This document shows, piece by piece, positions 37,889 to 52,022 of a stretch of DNA of 64,000 nucleotides. Where the stretch lies: positions 186,001 to 250,000 of the forward strand of contig JALLLS010000001.1 in the NCBI GenBank assembly GCA_025094145.1, given 5' to 3'. The position numbers and the translations under genes are program-made. Each line of letters begins with the position of its first letter. Position 1 is the stretch's first letter. The notes under the pieces are model-generated. The model searched no databases. It saw only the letters and a list, made by a program, of their open reading frames with translations, and was not told the DNA's origin. The DNA comes from Spinellus fusiger. Its lineage: Eukaryota > Mucoromycota > Mucoromycetes > Mucorales > Phycomycetaceae.

Positions 37889-38905
37889 ATGAAGCTCGCT
37901 GTTATTTCCGTATTCACACTTTTGGGTACAGCATTTGCTGTGCCTTCTTTCCAAGTGAAAATGAGTGCAAAGCCCTCTACTGTACCCGTTGATCTTTATG
38001 TCATGAGTAAATGCCCTGACAAGGTGTATTGTGAGCAGCACATAGCTAAAGTCCGTAAGTACTCATCAACCTACCACTGCCGGATACCCTCCCACTAAAC
38101 GACTCACTCATGTATTGTCTTTTATGACTCATGCCTTTTTGTTTTTTTGATTTTGTTTTCGTTTTGTTTTAGTGGCTAGCACCAGTGTGCCTGTCACCCT
38201 GAATGTTAACTACATTGCCAAAGCAGACCCCAATGATGTTTTCAACACAGAATGGTAAGTAGACTCCATCCTAGCCCAAAACTTATCATCAGTAAACACG
38301 GAGCAACCGAGTGTCTCGGAAATAAGCAAGAACTTTGCTTCAAGAGTCTTTATCCCGAAAGAAAGGACTGGTTTGCCTATGATCTTTGCGTGAATAAAAA
38401 CTACCAAGATATTGGAAAGGACACTTTGCTTCTTGAACACTGTGGTGAGTAGCTATGTGCTCCTGTTATTGGATTACAGCAGACGTATACTCATGCTGTT
38501 CTTTTTCCAGCGGGTCTGCAAGGAAAGAATGCAACTTTGGTTCAAGAGTGTGCTACAAGTGAAAAGGGAGCAAGAATGCTGTCAGAATCTGCACAGGAAA
38601 CAGCCAGTCTTGGTGTTACGTAGGTCTATTTCTTATGAGTGAACTGCATGACTATAGAGAGAGAAAAAAAAAGAGAGCTAATGAAATGGACAATAACAGT
38701 TCAAGCTGTACCATTTTCATCAACAATGAGTTGAGATGTATTCATGACAGAACCTGGAAGGTACGTTCTATACACAACTCAACCCTTCTCAACGCCTGCC
38801 CCTTTTCTCTAGTCATGCAGCAAAGGATACAAAGTGGATGACTTTGTAAAGACCATTGAAGATGTTTATACTGACTTGGTTTCCGGATCTGAAGATGAAG
38901 AGTAG
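37889..38905 (+). CDS. GILT-like secreted thiol reductase
   Basis: Six exons (37889-38054, 38173-38254, 38293-38444, 38511-38619, 38700-38760, 38813-38905) give 220 aa. A signal peptide MKLAVISVFTLLGTAFAV precedes a thioredoxin-like core: VDLYVMSKCPDKVYC (active-site region), NVNYIAKADP, then CKHGATECLGNKQELC. The last is the GILT signature CxHGxxECxGNxxxxC, with ECLGN exact and split by intron 2. SSCTIFINNELRC and an acidic SGSEDEE tail follow. GILT family proteins reduce disulfides in acidic endolysosomal or extracellular compartments. The active site is C-x5-C rather than CxxC, so redox activity may differ. No ER retention signal. Confidence 0.88.
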
Positions 38906-39085
38906 TCTTGCTGGTCCACGGAGAACCTTTCTTCTCTAAATACCCCCCTCTTTCCCTGTTTTGTTCATTGTTTCTACTAATGAACATAGACCTACTATCA
39001 TAAATAAATAAATAAAAAGGACAATGATAGGTAATACGTTTATTCGGTGGCATTGCTATGTACAAGGAAGAGGAAGAGGGGATGG

Positions 39086-39448
39086 TTAAACAAGAAGGTC
39101 CAGCACTTGAAGAAGAGCTAATGCAATAACAGTGTCAGCCATTTTTCTTGTCTCTTTTCATGCATCCATTTGCACTTACCACCACCAGCAATAGCAAAGA
39201 TAACAATGCTCATGGCCCAGTAAGTCACTGGCAATCTGAACTTGGGCTTTTGTTTCTATGACAGTTTCTGGTATTCAATGGCCATTTCTGATTGAAAAGT
39301 CATGTTACTTACGAGGGTTGTCTTTACATTGCCACGCTTGATTACATTGGACTGATAAGCAGCATTCTTTTGACGGAGAGTAGGTGTTGTGGCCTTGCGT
39401 AGAGATGAGAATTGTTCTTCATAGTAAATATACAAGAAGACTTACCAT
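39086..39448 (-). CDS. RAMP4/SERP1/Ysy6-like tail-anchored ER protein (63 aa)
   Basis: Four small exons: 39446-39448 (only the ATG), 39313-39393, 39180-39255, 39086-39117. The product starts MATTPTLRQKNAAYQSN, contains NVIKRGNVKTTL (the family's xxRGNV box), and ends with a single transmembrane helix (YWAMSIVIFAIAGGALLQVL) two residues from the C terminus after DLLV. RAMP4-type proteins associate with the Sec61 translocon and protect membrane proteins under ER stress. All three introns have canonical GT-AG ends and fitting phases. Convergent with the GILT-like gene, 180 bp apart. Confidence 0.88.
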
Positions 39449-39970
39449 GATAAAAACAAGAAGAGGTATAAAGACAATGTTGAATGCAGCAAATGAGTTA
39501 AAATATACGGCCGTGCATCAACGAGGCAATCATTCATTGGTTGGATTTATGAATTACATTTCGATGAATGCAGATCACGTTGCAATGGATCGATAAAGGC
39601 ATAGGCTGCTACCACTGTCTGAGTTGCACAGACATGCCAATGTTTATTTACTCATTATCTTTTCATCTTATGTGTCTCTTTTAACCATGTCAATTCTATT
39701 TCAATTCTTAAGGGTGTGTGTGTGTATTTTTTTTTACTTGAGAGTGTCTTTATGAGTGTCTTTATGACTGTCTTTATCTCTTGTTTTGTCTAATATATGA
39801 ACACTATAGCCAGGGAAAGAAGATGTGGGGTGGAGTGCTTGAACATTCCTCAGACTCTCTTCATTTGGCTGCCCTGATTTATTGCATCTCCGCAAAAGTA
39901 ACAAATCAATCATTTCATTCCCCTCATTCTTGGCCTCTTTTTATTATTATTATTTTTAATTCAGAAAATA

Positions 39971-41472
39971 AACACCAAGAGATCTTTAGGATATAAAAGA
40001 AAATAGTTAAAATACAATTGTTTAAAAACGATAAGTCGATTTGAAAAGGTGTGAAAATAAAGTGAGATGTATTCATGTTAATTTTTTAAATAAAAACTAT
40101 GTAGATTTACCTGTAAATATATGAATCCCGGAGGAAACCACCTTTGATAGGGTGATATAGTAGAATATGAATACAAATATCTATTCTTCTCGACAGAAAA
40201 TAGCTGATCGGTGGCGACCATTTAAACCCTCTTCTGCAATTGTATAGATATTCCTTGATGCATTCACATCTCTGTTCCAAACAATTCCTTAAAGAACAGT
40301 TGCCTAGTTACCCGTTGTGATCAAATCGTGTGTTGTGTTCCTGTTCATGCACTCTCTTTGATTTCCATAGACCAGCCTTTGTATCCAATACTCTATTTTG
40401 TTGTCCCTGATAGAGACCAAACAACTACAGATTCATCTCTCTAGTGGTCCTGTTGATAACCTTAGTACTCTTTATTACAGAATAAAAGATATATTTTACA
40501 AAGTTACATAGTATGGATTTTGAGGCTACTTTTATATATATCTTTAAGCTATAAGGATCAAAACTATACGATAATAACATCTCATTAAATTCATAGTAAA
40601 AAAAGAAAGAAATAGCAAACTAGTATAAATATTGACTCAATAGTCATAATCACTTCAACAACTATCTCATTGTAACTGGTATTAACAATAGTACTTAGTG
40701 AAAACAAGATATTATTTCTAATACTGTTCTTTAGACCTAAGGCAAATAGAGTGTGAATTGTTTGACTTGATTGTAGGAAAAAAGAGGCAAAAGTGTAATA
40801 CATCATAATAGAGAAAGAAAAACTATTATCTGTTTTGATAATCCCATCCTTTTGTTATTTCCAACACTGTCTATACAATTTGATACTCAAGTACTCGTCA
40901 AGATGAGCATAAATAAGCAAGGTAGTGTGCCATTATTAACAAAGAGAAACAATAGAAGGAGGTGATAGACACTACCAAAGGCTATTCTAGTGATAAAAAG
41001 GTAAGCAGTGTCATCATCTGGGTCTGATATCATTGTATTCCACAAGACACTCATTGTATTGTTATTAGGCAAGTAAAGACTCCTTTCAAGTCAGTCTTAG
41101 GTAGTCTTCGTTTTATACTGTCTAAAGTGTCTAAGGTGTCTAGAGTGTATTCTCAAGTATAGTTATCTATCTCCCAATAACAAATCACAGGGCCATTGGT
41201 GTGTGGATTCTATTGCTATGAGAGAATGCACTTGGGCAGTAGCTACAGTCATACTATAGTATTAGCCATACTATTACAATAAACAATTTTATTCATAAAC
41301 AATATATTCCATTGATAATACAATTTGATATTGAGGTATCTACAAAAGGAAATAATGATTTGGATATCAGCAAACCTTTGCTTTAAAACACAGTTCCATA
41401 GAAGGCAAGATATTTTTTTACGTAAAGGGGATAGCGTGTATCTGGTTAAAAGCCAGAAAATTCTTGGGTGTG
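39971..41472 (-). mobile_element. TIR element copy C with Fanzor remnant (1502 bp)
   Basis: TA-flanked (39969-39970 and 41473-41474). Left end AACACCAAGAGATCTTT; right end, read inwards, CACACCCAAGAATTTT. Nearly identical to copy B from about 40068 to 41412. It then diverges: the last about 60 bp differ from the ends of A and B apart from AAAAGCCAGAAAA. An additional inverted end at 41628-41670 suggests a larger outer element (about 1.7 kb) or a nested insertion. Confidence 0.78.
40181..40288 (-). pseudogene. Fanzor C-terminal fragment in copy C
   Basis: Same as the fragment in copy B at offset 13907: GIVWNRDVNASKNIYTIAEE to a TAG stop, zinc ribbon missing. The two share the same deletion, so the deletion predates their separation. 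Confidence 0.75.
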
Positions 41473-41627
41473 TATTTCTTGTCTTTACAGCTAATTCTAT
41501 ACTTTTTAATTGCAAAGTCAATAGCGATTGCTAAAACAGGCAGGTAGAGTTTGAAATAGCTCATTTAGACAGCGAAAAAGCATTTTAGAACACATTAGCC
41601 AATCATAAGAATGTTACGATTTTATTC

Positions 41628-41670
41628 TTAGTATATTTTCTTATATATCCCAAAAATCTTTGGGTGTGTA
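41628..41670 (+). repeat. Extra terminal inverted repeat of the Fanzor-bearing element family
   Basis: The reverse complement of this stretch begins CACACCCAAAGATTTTTGG and continues GATATATAAGAAAATA. It matches the left end of copy C (ACACCAAGAGATCTTTAGG, then GATATAAAAGAAAATA) over about 35 bp. TA follows at 41671-41672. It is thus a better partner for the left end of copy C than the end at 41472. Confidence 0.65.
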
Positions 41671-41672
41671 AT

Positions 41673-45048
<3,376 letters not shown>

Positions 45049-45504
45049 AAAAATGTATAGATGATCCTTCTATGGATCCACCCTCTTAATCTTCTGTTAA
45101 TAACTTCCACCCCAATTTAAATCAATTGTTCACCATTATTCTGAACGCATTTAGCCAATATATATAAATAAATGTCATCCATGCTATATTTTTTACGACA
45201 TACCATTGAGTTTGTGAAGAGATAGTATTGTGTGCACTAAATATTAGACTTGCTTGAGAGTGGCTGTAAAAAAAACATGGTACATAGACCACGTGTAGTT
45301 TATAAATTAAAGGGAGCACAATGGATTATAGATTCTAAATCTAAGATGGTTCCTCATTGCATACTCTTTTCTTTTTTCTTTTTTCTTTTTTTTCTTATAG
45401 CTACAACCTTGTGAATTTATTAGATAGAGACATATAATCTTCAATATATATAAAAGAGTATTGATACTACATAATAATAGTTTTATTTGTAGGTCAATTA
45501 GTAA
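45049..45504. other. 3' flank of HSP70, no gene seen
   Basis: AT-rich with a T/C-rich tract at 45370-45400. Nothing coding. Confidence 0.5.
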
Positions 45505-46290
45505 TTTATATCAGTAGTTAGCATCAATGATAGCCTGGCAGTGAGGTTGACTATTACTTAATAATCTATCCCAGTCCAGTACTAAAGTAGACACCAACTC
45601 CTTTTTTATTTGTTGGAATATGTCCCTGTGTCCTTTCTAGTCCTATTCAATAAAGCCTACCGAGGCACCATTGAATTGAGGTTATTATTGTAAATATCAG
45701 TATAGATCAGTATAGATCAGTATAGATCAGTATAGATCAGTATAGATCAGTAATCATACTCTCTACTACTCTCTAATTGAGTTGCTTTACTCATATGGGA
45801 TCTTGCATTGTCCTCGTGTAGGCAGTAACTGACGCCAGGGTTTAGATAAAAGAGAAAGATACATGAGTTCATGGCAGTAGACTTCTCCCAACATCCTCCC
45901 TCACTAAAGAAATCCCATACTATTACTTTAATACCTCCAAACTTCTTTGTTTCCAGCATATTCTCAGGCTTAACGGCTGTGCCATACTGTCTGATGACCT
46001 TGACACTCCTGCCATACCTCATTCTTTATATTCTGGACTCATCTGACCAGATCATTCTCTGCTATTATCCATGAGTCTAGTTGACATGTCTACGGGGCCA
46101 TTAGAGTCTTGCCTTAATGTTCTTCTTTGTTAAAAGAGGCTTGACTACTAGACTGAACGAATGAAATCACACTCCATCAAGATACTTTTTCAAAGTCATG
46201 GTGTGTTGCCTTAGTAGCTGTGGCGGTGTTTATTTTCAGCACCTCATGAAGAATGGCTGAAATAATCTCAATGTTAGTATACGTACTCTA
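45505..46290 (-). pseudogene. Tc1/mariner transposase remnant (minus strand)
   Basis: From high to low coordinates: IWSDESRI (first catalytic Asp, about 46050), a stop, then QYGTAVKPENMLETKKFGG, VIVWDFFSEGGCW, and HEDNARSHMSK (second catalytic Asp, about 45800). The C-terminal DWDRLLSNSQPHCQAIIDAN lies near 45510-45565. The order is that of Tc1-like DDE transposases. The region between is degenerate and invaded by a 10-bp satellite, so this copy is dead. The family could have supplied the transposase for the TA-flanked elements in this window, but that is untested. Confidence 0.8.
45693..45750 (+). repeat. 10-bp tandem repeat (ATCAGTATAG)n
   Basis: About six perfect head-to-tail copies inside the Tc1/mariner remnant. 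Confidence 0.92.
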
Positions 46291-46951
46291 TGCACCTTGG
46301 AAGTTTTATAGAAGAGATACATGATATTGGATTATATAGACATTGTGAGACTTCTCTTTGTATTCTTTAGACATTGTGAGAAGAAAAAGATAAAAGAAGG
46401 TGTGTTGTTTTTCAATATAAAATCGGACCGAGGGTTGAGAACATGAAGTATTCTTTACGATCACTTTTTATCATTACAATGCAGGGCACTAAGATAAATC
46501 AGTGAATCTCAAGCAGTCGGCTAATATAAAAAATAAAATAAAACTTAAATAATTCACATACAGTTTCTTTTATATGTAACTCAATATAATTCAATGGATT
46601 AAAAGGTATAGTATTTCTAATGTTGTTGACTGTTCTTCTAACAATAGCCTCAGTTGAACTGTATCATTTACATGATAACATCTAGTTCACTATGTATCAT
46701 AATTTATTAATGAGCTCCTAATTTAAATCATATGTACTCAAGCAACAGTTATAGATATTTATTCTGCCATTGATATACATGTACTACTGCACTGATTTAA
46801 AGAAGAGTACTGCAATGAACACAATGAATAGGATACTACTATGATACCAAATGAACCATTCATAACACTTTAGCATTATTATTCTTATAGCATTAAATCA
46901 GCTCAAGAAAGAAGGCACTCTATCTCTATGATTGCTATGTTTAATAGTAGT
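46291..46951. other. AT-rich intergenic, no gene seen
   Basis: Region between the Tc1 remnant and the ARP6 stop codon. No coding or RNA feature found. Confidence 0.5.
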
Positions 46952-48914
46952 TCAGAGTGAGTTGAATCGACGTTTACAAATATTGCTTCCATGCTCCATA
47001 TAGTCTTTACGACTAACAAATTTCTGTTGTAGATCTGACTCTGCACTCAATGCCACAAGTCGTTCTCCTCCAAACCACGCATAGTTGATCGGACTACAGT
47101 TATTAATAAAATAGCAAAGACACCCATTTTCTTTTCTTAAAAACAAACATCATTATCAACTTACTCATCAGGTTTTGACAAACGTATTGTATATTGAGTT
47201 GGTATCAACTTACGCAGATCATGTCCACTATGAGTAGGTGATTAGTCTTGGTATACTGATGGGCGAGTCTCATAGAAAACACCTACATGCGCTCCTTGTA
47301 TCCTTTGAAATTTGCATTTCCTCCTACCAACACAATGTTTGCATATAATAGACCATGAAGTTCTAAACAGAGAGAAGAAAAGAGAATACGCTATGAGTAA
47401 AACAGTAGGTATACACTTGATTTACCGGGGGCACACGCTTCAACAGCTTGTACAATAGCCTCTGGTATGCCCGCTTGTTGCATGCCAATATCAGAAGGAT
47501 GAAAGAGAATTTCAGGTATCATAAAACGCTCATTATTCATTGGTAATATCTGTTCTGCTGCTGGATCCTCTGTATTCTTTGGCATTCTTTCTGTCATTTT
47601 CTTTGGTCTAATGTATCCATGACTGTTCTGAGTGAAATCAGACAGCACGTATTCTTGGATGATTGAGTTTTCACGATAAGATTTTCTATGGAAAGAAGAT
47701 GTAGATCCACTGTATCAGTTTCTTATGGCCTTCATTATAGATACAACACGGTAGAAGAGCAAAAGTCTACTAGTAATCAGATTACCTGCATGTACCAAGA
47801 TCTGACACTATGTCCTGCGATATATAGCAGCAGGCTTCTTTCACTTGGTTAATGATGTAGGTTTCTTCCATCATATCATAGTGACTATAAAAAGAGCATC
47901 AACACACTCCCTCACAGACAACAGATCCTCCTTACCGAAATGAAATGGTCTCCTTCAGTTGATTTGTTAGCAACTTGCCACCCACGTTAATTCTGTTGAT
48001 AGACATAGACACATGCACATAAGAAGGCATGGTGATGTTATTATAACACACCTTTTGATGGCATAGGACAGTGGTCTTCCTCTTAGAAAGGGTACAATAT
48101 GTGTGAATGAGAACCCAGAATCGACAATAATAGCACAATCAGGAACAGATCCCTGTTTATCACCAAACAAAGTAGCAATATCATTGAATATACACAGTTG
48201 TGGTGCTAAGAGAATTCAGTAGAATCGAATAAGCTCTTTCCTACACCCATTCTGTTGTTCTCAATGTTTACCAATAGTACGATAACATGCATTGAACTCA
48301 TATTCCTCAAATATTATTTGGTCATAAGTATCTTGGATAGTAGGCAAGTTAAAGCAGGGTTCAGTGATCAAAAGACGGCTTTCTTTAGGATCTACCTAGA
48401 CTCAACACCTTAATGGTCTGTCTTTTCCAACCCACACTCTATTTCTACTTATGTTATTGCTCTTACTTTGAGCATGTGCTTAAACAGTCGATCCCATAGA
48501 GTACGCTCCACACCCCAGTTAGTTAAAAATCCCTGGAATGGTTGGTAAAACGAAAGAAAAAGAGTCTTTCTTAGTTTCCTTTTCTTTCTCTCTCTCTCTC
48601 TCTCATTCTCTCCTAGTTTCTCTTTTTCTCTATTTACTCTTTCAAAAGGTAGTCGATAAAACAAAGATGAGAAATCTGTACAGTTATCAAACTGGTCTCC
48701 TACAAAACTTCGCTTATCGGACCGCCCTCGAATAATAGCATTCATCACAGGTCTAGAAAGAGCCTATGCATGTGTAAGGTTGACATTCAAGGCATAACTA
48801 AGACTATGCCTGCCTTGGTCCATCGGTCAAGTCATCCACCATCACACCTGCTTTTATGGTGTTCGCTCCATGATCCAATACAACTGTTGGTCGCATCAGT
48901 CCCCTCAACACCAT
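46952..48914 (-). CDS. ARP6: Actin-related protein 6 (SWR1/SRCAP complex subunit)
   Basis: Eleven exons (48814-48914, 48638-48752, 48467-48532, 48272-48395, 48052-48205, 47936-47992, 47786-47884, 47426-47685, 47287-47362, 47165-47227, 46952-47093) give 418 aa. Marks: VVLDHGANTIKAG, NAIIRGRSDKRSFVGDQ, CAIIVDSGFSFTHIVPF (the ARP6-type phosphate loop), INVGGKLLTNQLKE, PEILFHPSDIGMQQAGI, LVGGNANFKGYKER, DPINYAWFGGERLVA. In SWR1-C, Arp6 helps deposit histone H2A.Z. Intron 1 (48753-48813) uses a GC donor. An apparent stop near 47283 is removed by the 59-nt intron 47228-47286, which restores GHDLRKLIPTQY. It diverges from histone H3 with 118 bp between the start codons. Confidence 0.93.
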
Positions 48915-49630
<716 letters not shown>

Positions 49631-49815
49631 TCAGCCCACACCACAGATTGCAAATAAATAACACATAAAATATATAAGGAGCGTGGTGTTTTAGTGTGTC
49701 TTTTGTGGTCTAGTGTAGAAAGTTGAATGCTGTTGGGTGTAGGGAGTTGAATGTAGATTTTAATGTGTAGATTGGGTGGTGTTTAGTTTGTAGACATATT
49801 ACTTTCTGCTATGGA

Positions 49816-51833
49816 CTATTCTATACAGAACGCATGTCTTCCATTCTCACAAGAAGAGTCCTCTTGAAGCAAGTCTTCATGAATAGCAATCATAGCAGAA
49901 AGAGCATTGGACTGATCAACAACACAGGAGATATTGATCTCTGACGCTTCCTGTGATATAATCTCCACACTGATATTGGCTTTTGAGAGACAAGTAAACA
50001 TCTTCCCTGCAATGCCTGCATTCTTCATCTGTAGACCTACAAGAGATATAATCGCCATGTTGTAAAGAATCGCCACCTAAACAATAAAACGGCTTTGTTT
50101 GTAGACTCATAGGCTGAGTGGACTTACTTGTCCCAATGTCTCTAATTCTACAAGAACACTGTCCAGATTGCATTTTGATGTTTCTACTTCCAATGCAATC
50201 GAAACATGTACTTGTGATGTCGACATTAAATCAACAATAATACCATAACTGTCGAGAATACCAAAGATCTTGGCTAGGAATCCATGGCTTAGATTCTTCC
50301 TGTTCGAATGAATATTCAATACACAGATGTTTTCCTTGACAGTGACTGCAGTAGGAAGTCGTCGTGTGGGTGAGCTGTCATCCGAGAAGATGCGAGTGCC
50401 TGAACCTGCAGGATTCTGTACATTTTTTATGAGAATAGGAATATGCGAACGAATGACTTGTTCCATAGTAAATGCATGGATCACTTCTGAGCCATAATAA
50501 GTCAACTCAACCACTTCCTCTGGCCTAACAAAAGGAAGCAATCGGGCCCCTTTGACCTTGCGTGGATCTGCTGTGAAGATACCATCCACTTCTTTCCATA
50601 TCTGTAGTTCCTGTGCGCCTAATCCAACGGCCACCAAAGCAGCACAGAGATCTGTATAACCACGGCCCATCGAGGCGAGTAAGCTGCCAGGTACATTTCC
50701 AAAGAAGCCTGTTTGCATATAAGCATGCACATCTGCGGAAAGAGAAGAAGAGAATACTCTTCTTTTATTTGATATTTACCTGTGAGCACAGGTACCTTGT
50801 TCCCACAGGCATGAATACGGAGCGCCATCTCTTTAGCCACGCTATCATAGAAGGACTGGTCCAATGCACTACTGTTCTCTACAATGTCACCCAACATGAT
50901 AAGCTCTGTATCAATGCCCTATATCATTAGAAAAAAGACAAAGGTAGTTTATCGACTTACCCTGTCATTTAACACAGCAGCCACTAAAAGACATGACAGC
51001 CTCTCTCCTCTACTGACAATGACATCTTTAGAACGAGGCGACATTTCTCCAATAATCTATAGATTTGATAAAGATGTGTGTTATGGTCTGGTTATTATTA
51101 TTGCTGCTGCTGCTGCTGCTGCTACTATTACTACTACCACTACTACGAGTAGTATTGCTTCTGGTCACCTCTGCTGCTTGAAGAAATGAACCAAGACGAT
51201 GGCACTCTCGGTTGATTTCTTTTTCAATAGAGAATAAAATAGCCTCATCTTGTATGAGTAATTTTGCAGCAGAAAGATGGTCATTGCGAATATCTTTCAC
51301 AATCTCCAAATAACTCAATGGTCCTTGAGAAAGGGCTGCTTCTGATGCATTGAGCAGTCTACAGTGTAAGCTCTTGGACAGGAGAAGTATCGATAAGGTA
51401 CCTAGTGGTTGTTCCATTGGACTTTATTTCTCCACTCCTCGCAGAACACACTACTGCCACTCGATGTGTCTCCATAAAAGAGCTTAAGATTGGTTAGTAG
51501 TGTAGAATCAACACTTCTCTTATAGATCCTAGTCTCTAATACACCCCTCCTTTTCTCTCTCCATTGTAGTATATAATTTAATATAATGCATAGTGTATAG
51601 TATATAATACATAATACATAATACATAGAGTGTTGTATATATAAGGATATGTTCATTTTTTTCTTTCTTTTTTTCTTTTTTTCTTTTTTTCTTTTTCTTT
51701 GTACAGTTCGGCCTACTTACGGAATAATACTGGACGCTATATTTTCCATAAATTTCCCAATGCTGGTGCCGCCATACTTTTGCACAACCCAGGGCAGTCC
51801 AGGAAAATTTTGTTTTTTCTGTGGATGCAACAT
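49816..51833 (-). CDS. HOM3: Aspartate kinase (Hom3 type)
   Basis: Seven exons (51721-51833, 51402-51482, 51169-51358, 50961-51056, 50780-50918, 50128-50732, 49816-50076) give 494 aa. It phosphorylates L-aspartate, the first step towards threonine, methionine and homoserine. The kinase domain has VVQKYGGTSIGKF (about residues 15-27), VVCSARSGEIKSNGTTT, GEMSPRSKDVIVSRGERLS, GFFGNVPGSLLASMGRGYTDL and KEVDGIFTADPRKV. Two C-terminal ACT domains follow (HGFLAKIFGILDSYGIIVDL and LQMKNAGIAGKMFTCL), where fungal enzymes are feedback-inhibited by threonine. The start MLHPQKKQNFPG fits the yeast N terminus. Slightly shorter than yeast Hom3 (527 aa). Confidence 0.95.
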
Positions 51834-52022
51834 AAACACCTATTTATTTGTTTATCTATCTGTCTAACTGTATTCGTTTATCTTTGTATTAAGAAAGAGA
51901 GAAAGAGAGAAAGAGAGAGAAAGTGTTGAAAATCAACTTGGCTTAATACACACTTATTAAAGGGCAGTCATTAAGAGTCAGACTAAAATAGAAGATCATC
52001 TCATCTCAATAGGAGGTTTTTA

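Noticed and set aside
45693..45750. CRISPR-like array of short repeats
   Set aside because: Units of 10 bp are contiguous, with no spacers, in a eukaryotic transposon remnant.
47272..47290. In-frame TAG suggesting ARP6 is a pseudogene or uses readthrough
   Set aside because: A canonical 59-nt GT-AG intron (47228-47286) removes it and restores the conserved DLRKLIP segment of ARP6.
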